Source: Minisyncoccota bacterium (GTDB lineage Bacteria > Patescibacteriota > Minisyncoccia > Phycocordibacterales > GCA-2747955). Taken from it: a DNA stretch of 13,108 nucleotides. A program made the position numbers and the translations under genes. The notes under the pieces are model-generated. The model made no database searches and had not been told where the DNA came from. It saw nothing but the letters and a program-made list of their open reading frames with translations. The DNA lies in contig CALLVB010000098.1 of assembly GCA_938010795.1 (NCBI GenBank), forward strand, positions 1 through 13,108, given 5' to 3'. Below, piece by piece: positions 7,378 through 13,108 of the stretch. Numbering within the stretch: the stretch's first letter is position 1; every line of letters begins with the position of its first letter.

Positions 7378-7833
7378 ATGAATTTACAACAGCAAATCAA
7401 AGCAGACATGATCGCTGCAATGAAAGAAAAAGATCAAACTAAAGTAACAGCTATTAAATCGCTCGTGGCTGGTTTCACTAACCTACTGGCAGAACCAGGA
7501 CGAACTGATAGAGAAAATCTTTCTGATGACGAAGTACTTTCTCTCATTAAGCGAGGTGTAAAACAAAGAAAAGACTCTATTACTCAATTTACTGAAGGAG
7601 GTCGTCCAGAGCTTGCTGAAACAGAACAAGCAGAGCTTGGTATTCTTGAGAAATACCTTCCTGAAATGATGTCAGCAGAAGCCATCAGAGAGATTGCTAC
7701 TCAAGTAAAAACTACTATGGGTATCAACGATAAATCAAAAATGGGTGTACTTATCGGTGCAGTCATGAAGGAAGTTGCGGGTCAAGCTGACGGTACAGCT
7801 GTAAAAGATGTAGTAATGGGATTATTTGACTAA
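7378..7833 (+). CDS. yqeY: YqeY family protein (GatB tail-like domain)
   Basis: The 151-aa protein matches the YqeY family along its whole length: MNLQQQIKADMIAAMKEKD at the start, LSDDEVLSLIKRGVKQRKDSI (52-72, the most conserved helix), LGILEKYLPEMMS (92-104), and the second helical subdomain ending in KGVL/MGALM-like MGVLIGAVMKEV and GTAVKDVV. The family resembles the tail domain of GatB, the tRNA-binding part of the amidotransferase, so a tRNA-linked role is often assumed but is not demonstrated as far as I know. I chose the ATG at 7378. Upstream in-frame codons run back into the divergent rmuC gene and its promoter, while 7378 sits exactly at the predicted transcription start. The next gene's -35 overlaps this stop codon. 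Confidence 0.9.
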   Translation: MNLQQQIKADMIAAMKEKDQTKVTAIKSLVAGFTNLLAEPGRTDRENLSDDEVLSLIKRGVKQRKDSITQFTEGGRPELAETEQAELGILEKYLPEMMSAEAIREIATQVKTTMGINDKSKMGVLIGAVMKEVAGQADGTAVKDVVMGLFD

Positions 7834-7854
7834 AATCATATAGATAAGTATAAT
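7826..7854 (+). promoter_or_regulatory. Consensus-like sigma-70 promoter of the 103-aa gene
   Basis: TTGACT (5/6) at 7826-7831 and TATAAT (6/6) at 7849-7854 are separated by exactly 17 bp, the best promoter in the window. The -35 overlaps the last codons and stop of yqeY. The predicted start near 7861 gives a leader of about 23 nt. Confidence 0.8.
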
Positions 7855-7872
7855 CACGTTATCGTAATCTAT

Positions 7873-7876
7873 GGAG
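7873..7876 (+). promoter_or_regulatory. Shine-Dalgarno of the 103-aa gene
   Basis: GGAG lies 7 nt before the ATG at 7884. It is the only clearly placed Shine-Dalgarno I see in the window, and it decides this start. Confidence 0.7.
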
Positions 7877-7883
7877 ACAAACG

Positions 7884-8195
7884 ATGCAATCATCAAATAT
7901 CACTACATTACCTACTTCTGAAGAAGAAAGAGTAAAAATAAATAAGATATTGGTGAGTGATGGGATATTATATCTGCCACATGATTTTTTTAAATCAATT
8001 GGTTTAGGTTCAATAGTTAAGTTCGGAATACCTTTTCGTCTTAACGGTGTGATGATTTCTGTGCGTGGAGTCTACCAACTCTTACAAAGAAATCACCTAC
8101 TCGTTACGCTAGAGTCTACTGCTAAAGGATCTTCTGATAAATTTTCAGAATTTCTCGATCAGTTTGCCGAATGGAATGACCCGCTAGCAACTTGA
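7884..8195 (+). CDS. Small protein of unknown function (103 aa)
   Basis: I do not recognise this protein. It has no signal peptide, membrane helix or cysteine cluster. The N-terminal 20 residues are polar (TLPTSEEERVK). A middle section (about 20-80) alternates short hydrophobic runs such as ILYLP, SIVKFGIPF, VMISVRGVYQLL and HLLVTLES, which looks like a small beta-rich or barrel-type fold. The C-terminal 20 residues (SSDKFSEFLDQFAEW) look like an acidic amphipathic helix. That it is a real gene is well supported: a near-consensus promoter, a GGAG ribosome binding site 7 nt before the ATG, and a strong terminator 9 nt after the TGA. It is therefore a monocistronic and probably well-expressed gene, unlike its leaderless neighbours. 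A PilZ-like or other small beta-barrel is conceivable but not supported by a motif. Confidence 0.8.
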   Translation: MQSSNITTLPTSEEERVKINKILVSDGILYLPHDFFKSIGLGSIVKFGIPFRLNGVMISVRGVYQLLQRNHLLVTLESTAKGSSDKFSEFLDQFAEWNDPLAT

Positions 8196-8204
8196 CCCAC
8201 TAAG

Positions 8205-8238
8205 AGAGCGACGTTTTACATTAACGTTGCTCTTTTTT
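8205..8238 (+). terminator. Rho-independent terminator of the 103-aa gene
   Basis: AGAGCGACGTT pairs with AACGTTGCTCT over 11 bp (one G-U), with a 7-nt loop (TTACATT), followed by six T. It begins 9 nt after the stop codon. Confidence 0.92.
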
Positions 8239-8280
8239 ATGTAGTAAACATATAGTCACCGTACATAATTTACACACATA

Positions 8281-8308
8281 CAAAAATCACGCTCATGCGT
8301 GACTTTTG
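8281..8308 (-). terminator. Terminator downstream of tRNA-Phe (possibly bidirectional)
   Basis: On the minus strand TCACGC-ATGA-GCGTGA forms a 6-bp stem followed by five T; flanking A/T bases can extend it. It starts about 10 nt after the tRNA 3' end. A shorter T run on the plus strand might let it back up the convergent terminator at 8205-8238. Confidence 0.85.
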
Positions 8309-8317
8309 TATATTTTG

Positions 8318-8391
8318 TGCCGAGAGGCAGACTCGAACTGCCGACCCTTTGAGCTTCAATCAAATGCTCTAGCCAACTGAGCTATCTCGGC
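8318..8391 (-). tRNA. tRNA-Phe (anticodon GAA)
   Basis: The 74-nt cloverleaf is complete. The acceptor GCCGAGA pairs with TCTCGGC over 7 bp, the D stem is GCTC/GAGC, and the anticodon stem TTTGA/TCAAA encloses the loop TTGAAGC with anticodon GAA (8357-8355). The T stem is GGCAG/CTGCC with loop TTCGAGT, and the discriminator is A73. The 3' CCA is not encoded (CAA follows the discriminator), so a CCA-adding enzyme is needed. It lies behind leuS and the small membrane protein gene and has its own terminator. Confidence 0.97.
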
Positions 8392-8431
8392 AGGTACAGT
8401 TGAAACTCCGCTAAAAATAATGAAGTACTGA

Positions 8432-8455
8432 CCCCTTAGATAAATCTAAGTAGGG
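8432..8455. other. Hairpin between the membrane-protein gene and tRNA-Phe
   Basis: CTTAGA and TCTAAG form a 6-bp stem with a 4-nt loop, extended by CCC/GGG across a 2-nt bulge. Neither strand has a T run next to it, so it is not a standard terminator. In the minus-strand transcript it would fall in the leader of the tRNA precursor. It could be a processing site or a weak 3'-end stabiliser for the upstream mRNA, but its function is unknown. Confidence 0.45.
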
Positions 8456-8457
8456 CT

Positions 8458-8485
8458 ATTGTAATGAAATTATAGAATATTACAA
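8458..8485 (-). promoter_or_regulatory. Possible tRNA-Phe promoter
   Basis: TTGTAA (4/6) at 8485-8480 and TACAAT (5/6) at 8463-8458 have a 16-bp spacing, directly after the stop of the membrane-protein gene. A separate TATAAT at 8474-8469 overlaps the spacer. Transcription would begin about 60 nt before the mature tRNA, across the hairpin. Read-through from leuS is the alternative source. Confidence 0.4.
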
Positions 8486-8490
8486 GTGGA

Positions 8491-8778
8491 TTACTCTCCA
8501 TCCGTTATTCCGAAGAATGATTTAACTGAGTTAATTGAATTATTTACATCTTCGATATTTTGCTCAGCCTTTACAGAAGCAGCTCCTAGATTTTCAATGA
8601 ATGGTTGTAGTCCATGATATACCCATAAAAGAATCGCCATAAGTGCGAGCAGTTTCAGTAACCTAAAAATAGTAATAATCATTGCACGTCGCTGCATTGA
8701 GTCAACCGTGTGCTTAATGTGATTGACCGTCTTTTCAATATCCTCAAGACGTTCTTCTGGGTCTTTGTATCGTGCCAT
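8491..8778 (-). CDS. Small single-pass membrane protein, uncharacterised (95 aa)
   Basis: I do not recognise a family. The N terminus (about 5-31, DPEERLEDIEKTVNHIKHTV) is a charged heptad-like helix that probably forms a coiled coil in the cytoplasm. One membrane helix follows at about 34-55 (IITIFRLLKLLALMAILLWVY), then a polar amphipathic segment (about 60-90) with periodic small and hydrophobic residues. The Arg/Lys before the helix suggests an N-in orientation. The ATG lies 4 nt after the leuS TAG, with AGGA about 8 nt upstream, so it is almost certainly translated from the leuS mRNA. Link to leucylation is not implied by the sequence. It could be a membrane-tethering, oligomerising or divisome-type small protein. 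Confidence 0.75.
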   Translation of the reverse strand: MARYKDPEERLEDIEKTVNHIKHTVDSMQRRAMIITIFRLLKLLALMAILLWVYHGLQPFIENLGAASVKAEQNIEDVNNSINSVKSFFGITDGE

Positions 8779-8782
8779 ATAT

Positions 8783-11602
8783 CTATCCTACAATAATGTT
8801 AAGAATTTTCCCAGGAATATAAATAACTTTTCGAGTCTCTCCTTCGTCTAGCCATTTCTTAATAGTTGACTCACTGTGTGAGGCTGTAAGCACCTCTTCT
8901 TGGGTAGCATCTGGAGAAACAGTAATATCCCCTCTTCTCTTGCCGTTAATCTGAACCCCGATAGTGACAGTCTCGTCAGCAAGCTTGTCTTCATTATATG
9001 TAGGCCACACTGATTCCAAAACCAATCCTGTACCTAATCTTTCTGAAATTTCATCAGCGATATGTGGAGCGTAGGGAGAGAGAAGCTGTATGAATCTAAA
9101 TAATTGATCTTGAGAGATTGATTCTTCTTTAGAAGCCATATTAATAAATTTCATCATGTCAGAGACAGCTGTGTTGTACTTTAATTCTGATAACTGATCA
9201 CCAACTGCTTTTATAAGTTTATGTAGCTCTTTTTCAACTGCTTCGTTGTGACCCTCAGAAACTTTATCTGTAAGTGCCCATACTTTTTCCAAAAATCTAT
9301 ACACACCCACAATATTATCTTCATTCCAAATAACATCATCTTCTAGTGGTGCTGCAAACATCATGTACGTTCGTACAGCATCAGCACCAAAACGCTCAAC
9401 CATATCATCAGGGTTAACAACATTTCCTTTTGATTTAGACATTTTCTTACCCTCTTTGTCATTAACCATTCCTTGATGACGTAACATTTTAAATGGTTCT
9501 ACAAAGTCAACGATACCGATTTTGTGTAGTGCTTTTACGAAAAATCGTGCATATAAAAGGTGCATGTATGTATGTTCTGCCCCTCCGATATATAAATCAA
9601 CAGGTTGCCATTGTCTTAGAATCTCTTTTGAGCAAAATTCATTTGTATTGTGCATGTCTGGGTAGCGCAAGAAATACCAAGATGAGTCAACAAACGTATC
9701 CATAGTGTCGTATTCTGCTACCCATCCTTCTCCAAACAAATTAGTTACTCTATCTTTCAGTTCTTGAGAATTTTCTAATGGTGAAGTCCCTGTTGGTACA
9801 AAATCAACATCAGTTGGCAATAACCATGGTAAATTCTCCTCACCTACAAAATGTGAATTCCCCTGTGGATCGTATACAACTGGGATTGGACATCCCCAAT
9901 ACCGCTGCCTAGAGAGCGACCAATCTCGTAACCTGTAGGTAGACTTCATTCGTCCTCCAACTTTTTTAGTAATGGCTACTTTTGCATCATTAGAACTCAT
10001 CCCATCAAATTCACCTGAATTAATGACTGTACCAACGCTAGGTAAACATTTTTTTTGCTTGTGTGAGTCGATAGTCTCAATAATGAATGGAATTCTAGAA
10101 TGGTGACTTGGGATATTCTTTCTTATGTCTTCCTCAGTCATCCACATAAGTTTAATATTATCTGCAACCTCATCATCCATCAAATTTACTTCTTTTGTAT
10201 CTTCAGAATGTAATACCACTCTGTATGCCTTGAGGTGTTTCCTACCTAAACCAGAATCATGAGGATAATCAATATAGAATTCTGTTAAAACTTCTTTAAT
10301 TTCAAAGTCAAAATATCCTGTCTCTTCTTGAATCTCTCTTTTGAGTGTATCTTCATCAGTCTCCTCTCCTTCTTTTGTTCCTCCTGGCCACCAATAGAAA
10401 TCTCTCTTTGAAAAATGTTGAATCAAAAATTCACCGGTACTGTTTTGAATAATGGCATATACTCCTTTTGAGTGATGTGATATATCTTCACTTTTATTTA
10501 AGTGCTTAGCAACAACATAATTAATCGGCAGCTCAAATTTAGTAGCAAACTCAAAATCACGTTCATCATGAGCAGGTACAGCCATCACAGCCCCCGTTGC
10601 ATAATTAACAAGCGCGTAGTCCGCTATATATACGGGAATCTCTTGATTATTAGCTGGATTAATTGCCGTAACCCCTTGTAATTGCACCCCGGTCTTTTCT
10701 TTACTCTCAAGCCTGTCCAGTTCAGTTTTCTTAGCTGTTGTGTCGATATAAGCCTGAACTTCAGCAAAATTAGTAATAGTATTTGAGAGTTCTTGGATAA
10801 GTTGATGCTCGGGTGCTAATACAAGGTATGTTGCTCCGAATAACGTATCTGCCCTAGTGGTAAAAACACTAATGACCTCTTCTCTGTCTTTAATAGCAAA
10901 ATCAATTTCTGACCCTTCGGATTTCCCTATCCAATTTATTTGTTTTTTCTTAGTTGCTTCTGGCCAATCAACTGTCTCGAGATCATCGATCAATGCATCG
11001 GCAAAGTCAGTAATCTTATATGACCAAGTAGGAATTTCTTTTTGAATAATCTCTGATTTACATCGCTCGCAATGACCATCCTCAACTTGTTCATTTGCGA
11101 TTGTGGTATTACAAGAATCACACCAGTTAACTGTATCTGTTTTCTTATATACTAAATCGTTTTTATAAAACTCCCCAAACAACCATTGAGTCCATTGATA
11201 ATAACTTGGGTCAGACGTCTTTATAATATTGTCAAAGTCATGCCCAAGTCCTAGTGATTTCCACTGTTGAATATAGTTTGCGCTATTGGTTTCTGTTGTT
11301 TCTGCTGGATGAGTACCGGTTTTAATTGCATAGTTCTCAGCTGGTAAACCGAACGAGTCAAAGCCTTGCGGGTGGAGTACGTTATATCCAAGCATTCGTT
11401 TATGTCGATAGAAGATATCAGTTGCTGAATATCCTTCTGTGTGACCCATATGCAAACCATCTCCAGATGGATACGGGAACATATCAAGTAGATAGAAGTT
11501 GCCGTTGTCTGTCTTTTTATGTATATCAGTAAGATACAGTTTCTTCTCATCCCATATTTTTTGCCATTTCTGCTCTATTTCTTGGTGGTTATATCTATCC
11601 AT
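8783..11602 (-). CDS. leuS: Leucyl-tRNA synthetase with an inserted Nudix domain
   Basis: Class I synthetase charging tRNA-Leu. The 939 residues show HMGH (51-54, HIGH motif), a zinc knuckle with Cys161/164 and Cys178/181, and the CP1 editing domain with the threonine-rich FTTRADTLFG (247-256). MAVPAHDERD (340-349) follows, with Asp346 matching the editing-site Asp345 of E. coli. CP1 resumes with VINSGEFDG (526-534). Then come RLRDWSLSRQRYWGCPIP (557-574), KMSKS (720-724), the helical anticodon domain and a C-terminal domain ending in PGKILNIIVG. Between the two CP1 halves, residues about 367-517 encode a Nudix hydrolase domain in the same frame (separate entry), where E. coli has a short loop. 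Both halves of the synthetase look intact, so leucylation and editing are probably retained. The ATG lies 9 nt after a TGTTACAAT element; no Shine-Dalgarno is visible. Confidence 0.97.
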   Translation of the reverse strand: MDRYNHQEIEQKWQKIWDEKKLYLTDIHKKTDNGNFYLLDMFPYPSGDGLHMGHTEGYSATDIFYRHKRMLGYNVLHPQGFDSFGLPAENYAIKTGTHPAETTETNSANYIQQWKSLGLGHDFDNIIKTSDPSYYQWTQWLFGEFYKNDLVYKKTDTVNWCDSCNTTIANEQVEDGHCERCKSEIIQKEIPTWSYKITDFADALIDDLETVDWPEATKKKQINWIGKSEGSEIDFAIKDREEVISVFTTRADTLFGATYLVLAPEHQLIQELSNTITNFAEVQAYIDTTAKKTELDRLESKEKTGVQLQGVTAINPANNQEIPVYIADYALVNYATGAVMAVPAHDERDFEFATKFELPINYVVAKHLNKSEDISHHSKGVYAIIQNSTGEFLIQHFSKRDFYWWPGGTKEGEETDEDTLKREIQEETGYFDFEIKEVLTEFYIDYPHDSGLGRKHLKAYRVVLHSEDTKEVNLMDDEVADNIKLMWMTEEDIRKNIPSHHSRIPFIIETIDSHKQKKCLPSVGTVINSGEFDGMSSNDAKVAITKKVGGRMKSTYRLRDWSLSRQRYWGCPIPVVYDPQGNSHFVGEENLPWLLPTDVDFVPTGTSPLENSQELKDRVTNLFGEGWVAEYDTMDTFVDSSWYFLRYPDMHNTNEFCSKEILRQWQPVDLYIGGAEHTYMHLLYARFFVKALHKIGIVDFVEPFKMLRHQGMVNDKEGKKMSKSKGNVVNPDDMVERFGADAVRTYMMFAAPLEDDVIWNEDNIVGVYRFLEKVWALTDKVSEGHNEAVEKELHKLIKAVGDQLSELKYNTAVSDMMKFINMASKEESISQDQLFRFIQLLSPYAPHIADEISERLGTGLVLESVWPTYNEDKLADETVTIGVQINGKRRGDITVSPDATQEEVLTASHSESTIKKWLDEGETRKVIYIPGKILNIIVG
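10052..10504 (-). other. Nudix hydrolase domain embedded in LeuRS CP1
   Basis: This roughly 150-residue segment (LeuRS residues 367-517) reads as a complete Nudix domain. It opens with the strand KGVYAIIQNSTGEFLIQH (379-396), followed by RDFYWWPGG leading into a Nudix box at 408-430. The box fits Gx5Ex7REUxEExGU exactly: Gly408, Glu414, Arg422-Glu423, Glu426-Glu427, Gly429. The last position is Tyr430 rather than Ile/Leu/Val. All metal-binding glutamates (423, 426, 427) are present, so it is predicted active on some nucleoside diphosphate-X substrate. Further strands (KEVLTEFYIDYP, KHLKAYRVVL, DNIKLMWMTEEDI) complete the fold. Polar linkers (HLNKSEDISHHS and DSHKQKKC) join it to CP1. The substrate cannot be told from sequence; Ap4A, an aminoacylation by-product, is one guess. 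Confidence 0.92.
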
Positions 11603-11611
11603 AGTTATAGT

Positions 11612-11620
11612 ATTGTAACA
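11612..11620 (-). promoter_or_regulatory. Extended -10 promoter of leuS
   Basis: TGTTACAAT ends 9 nt before the leuS ATG, giving a predicted leader of about 3 nt. Its first T is the last T of the aspS terminator tract, so termination and initiation signals abut. Confidence 0.6.
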
Positions 11621-11642
11621 AAAAACGACGGCTCTGCCGTCG
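11620..11642 (-). terminator. Rho-independent terminator of aspS
   Basis: CGACGGC-AGA-GCCGTCG forms a perfect GC-rich 7-bp stem with a 3-nt loop, followed by six T on the minus strand. It starts 8 nt after the aspS stop. A weaker T run on the plus side makes it symmetrical, but no plus-strand gene needs it. Confidence 0.93.
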
Positions 11643-11650
11643 CTTTTTGT

Positions 11651-13066
11651 TTATTTCTTCTTCTTAACTTCTAGATGTAACTCATCGTATTGTTTCTTGT
11701 CTACAACACTTGGTGATCCCATCATTGGATCTCGCCCTTCTCTAGTTTTAGCAAACGCCATAACTTCTCTAATATTCGGCTCTCCTTGTAAAATCATAAT
11801 TAATCTATCAAGGCCCCATGCAATTCCTCCATGTGGTGGCGTTCCTGATCCAAATGCATGCATCATATGTCCAAAATTAGCATCAATCTTGTCGTCTGAG
11901 TGTCCTAAAATTTGAAGCGTGGATCTTAAAATTTCTGGATCGTGAGCTCTAATTGACCCTCCACCAATCTCATATCCATTTAGACAAATGTCATACTGAG
12001 AAGCAGTAATTGAAGCAATATCAGTCTTTGTTCGAATCTTCTCGATATCCTCTGGCTTAGACAGCGAAAATGGATTATGAGTAAACGTCCACTCTCCTTC
12101 AGCTTGTGGATCATCTGACTCAGCTGTCTTCTCAAAGAATGGAAAGTCAACTACCCAACAGAAGGCAAGAAGGTTCGGGTCTTCTTTATCTTCTCTAATA
12201 TCTGGCCTATCGTTACCGTATTTTTCCATTGCATCTGCATAGGTGATTCGTGGAAATGGAATTTCTTGGATCTTTTTATCTGGGTATAGCTCTGTAACCA
12301 ACTTAATAAGCAACTCTTCGTTTGTCTGTAAAACATCTTCTTCTGTCACAAAACTCATTTCCATATCGAGCTGAGTGAATTCTGGTTGACGGTCACCTCG
12401 AAGATCTTCATCACGCATACAACGAGCAAGTTGGAAATATTTTTCAAATCCAGCACTCATCAGTAACTGTTTGTATTGTTGAGGCGACTGAGGAAGTGCA
12501 TACGAATGTCCTGGATATAACCTAGATGGTACCAAGTAATCACGCGCACCTTCTGGTGTAGATTTAGTTAACAACGGAGTTTCAATTTCAAAAAATCCTT
12601 GTTCGTCCAAATGTGAACGAATATATTTAATAATTGCATGTCGAGCAATAATATTATTTTTCATTCGTTCTGTTCTAAGATCAAGATACCGATACTTTAA
12701 TCGCGTCTCCTCCCCCACTTCACGCGTGTCTTTATCAAGTTCAAATACCGGTGTTTCCGCTTTATTCAAAACCTCAATAGCAGTAATCTCAAGCTCGATA
12801 TCTCCATTAAGTACTCCTTCTTTAATCATCTTTTCTGGTCGCTCGTTCACTTTACCGGTAACTGCAACAACCCACTCTGACCGCAGTTCTTTGGCAACCT
12901 CTAACACATCAGGTTTTCCAAATACTACTCCTTGTACTTTTCCTGAAACATCCCGAAAGTCAAAAAACGCCATCTTACCTTGGTCTCTCGCTACGTCTAC
13001 CCACCCTTTGATGAGTACCTCTTCGCCTTTCTTTACAGAAAGGTCTTTGATCATTATTCGTTCCAT
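11651..13066 (-). CDS. aspS: Aspartyl-tRNA synthetase, bacterial type lacking the GAD domain
   Basis: Class II synthetase charging tRNA-Asp (or also tRNA-Asn in a non-discriminating form). The 471 residues start with an OB-fold anticodon domain (about 1-105, GWVDVARDQGKMAFFDFRD). The catalytic core shows motif 1 around FFEIETPLLTKSTPEGARDY (158-177), QSPQQYKQ (193-200), motif 2 ARCMRDEDLRGDRQPEFTQLD (214-234) and motif 3 GIAWGLDRLIMIL (414-426). Bacterial AspRS is usually about 590 aa because a roughly 110-aa GAD domain is inserted after YGxDxPD. Here YGNDRPDIRED (283-293) runs almost directly into LLAFCWVVDFP (299-309), a clean absence. The lysine-rich tail is KKKK. The start MERIM resembles the common MER start of AspRS; Met5 is a possible alternative. 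A weak -10 (AATAAT, 10 nt before the ATG) is the only promoter candidate inside the window. Confidence 0.96.
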   Translation of the reverse strand: MERIMIKDLSVKKGEEVLIKGWVDVARDQGKMAFFDFRDVSGKVQGVVFGKPDVLEVAKELRSEWVVAVTGKVNERPEKMIKEGVLNGDIELEITAIEVLNKAETPVFELDKDTREVGEETRLKYRYLDLRTERMKNNIIARHAIIKYIRSHLDEQGFFEIETPLLTKSTPEGARDYLVPSRLYPGHSYALPQSPQQYKQLLMSAGFEKYFQLARCMRDEDLRGDRQPEFTQLDMEMSFVTEEDVLQTNEELLIKLVTELYPDKKIQEIPFPRITYADAMEKYGNDRPDIREDKEDPNLLAFCWVVDFPFFEKTAESDDPQAEGEWTFTHNPFSLSKPEDIEKIRTKTDIASITASQYDICLNGYEIGGGSIRAHDPEILRSTLQILGHSDDKIDANFGHMMHAFGSGTPPHGGIAWGLDRLIMILQGEPNIREVMAFAKTREGRDPMMGSPSVVDKKQYDELHLEVKKKK

Positions 13067-13108
13067 AGTTCTTGTAATTATTGAGGGAAAGAAAAATCCG
13101 TCCCCACA

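Noticed and set aside
8193..8195. Possible TGA recoding (TGA=Gly, code 25)
   Set aside because: All housekeeping genes are full length without internal TGA, and TGA serves as a stop directly before a terminator.
10052..10504. The Nudix segment as a separate gene or an assembly chimera
   Set aside because: It is in frame on both sides, has no internal start signal, and the two CP1 halves match LeuRS right up to the linkers. Reads would still be the final proof.
1..13108. CRISPR arrays, insertion sequences, prophage or defence genes
   Set aside because: No repeat arrays, transposase motifs or inverted-repeat ends were seen. The content is ordinary core genes.

Overview
This AT-rich window looks like core chromosome from a reduced-genome bacterium. 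My best guess is the Patescibacteria/CPR radiation, on the Parcubacteria side. That is an inference from several traits together: stripped-down aminoacyl-tRNA synthetases (AspRS without the GAD insertion, ProRS without the INS editing domain), a compact RNase P RNA, a tRNA gene without encoded CCA, an RNHCP-domain protein inside a cell-wall operon, very tight gene packing and almost no Shine-Dalgarno sequences. The standard genetic code fits: every gene reads through at full length and TGA is used as a stop at 8193-8195, so the TGA=Gly code of Gracilibacteria/SR1 is excluded.

Layout, right to left, since most genes are on the minus strand. (i) 13066-8318: aspS, a terminator, then leuS with a small membrane protein 4 nt behind it, then tRNA-Phe(GAA) and its terminator. 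(ii) 7307-4564: rmuC, proS and the RNase P RNA gene rnpB, closed by a terminator. (iii) 4527 to the left edge: ftsW, murG, an RNHCP zinc-ribbon protein, secD and secF (cut by the window edge), with junctions of 1-21 nt. Two plus-strand genes sit between the first two blocks: yqeY, divergent from rmuC, and an unrecognised 103-aa gene with its own consensus-like promoter and terminator.

Functionally the window covers translation (AspRS, LeuRS, ProRS, tRNA-Phe, tRNA processing by RNase P, and YqeY, a protein of the GatB tail family), septal peptidoglycan synthesis (lipid II synthesis by MurG and polymerisation by FtsW), the SecDF export motor, and RmuC.

Two things stand out. First, the leucyl-tRNA synthetase carries a complete Nudix hydrolase domain with a perfect Nudix box (box residues 408-430) inside its CP1 editing domain, while the catalytic and editing motifs on both sides look intact. 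Second, nearly every gene that starts a transcription unit has a TATAAT or TACAAT hexamer ending only 6-9 nt before its ATG, often as an extended TGn -10. This predicts leaderless or nearly leaderless mRNAs. The one clear exception is the unknown 103-aa gene, which has a -35/-10 promoter, a leader of roughly 20-25 nt and a GGAG ribosome binding site.
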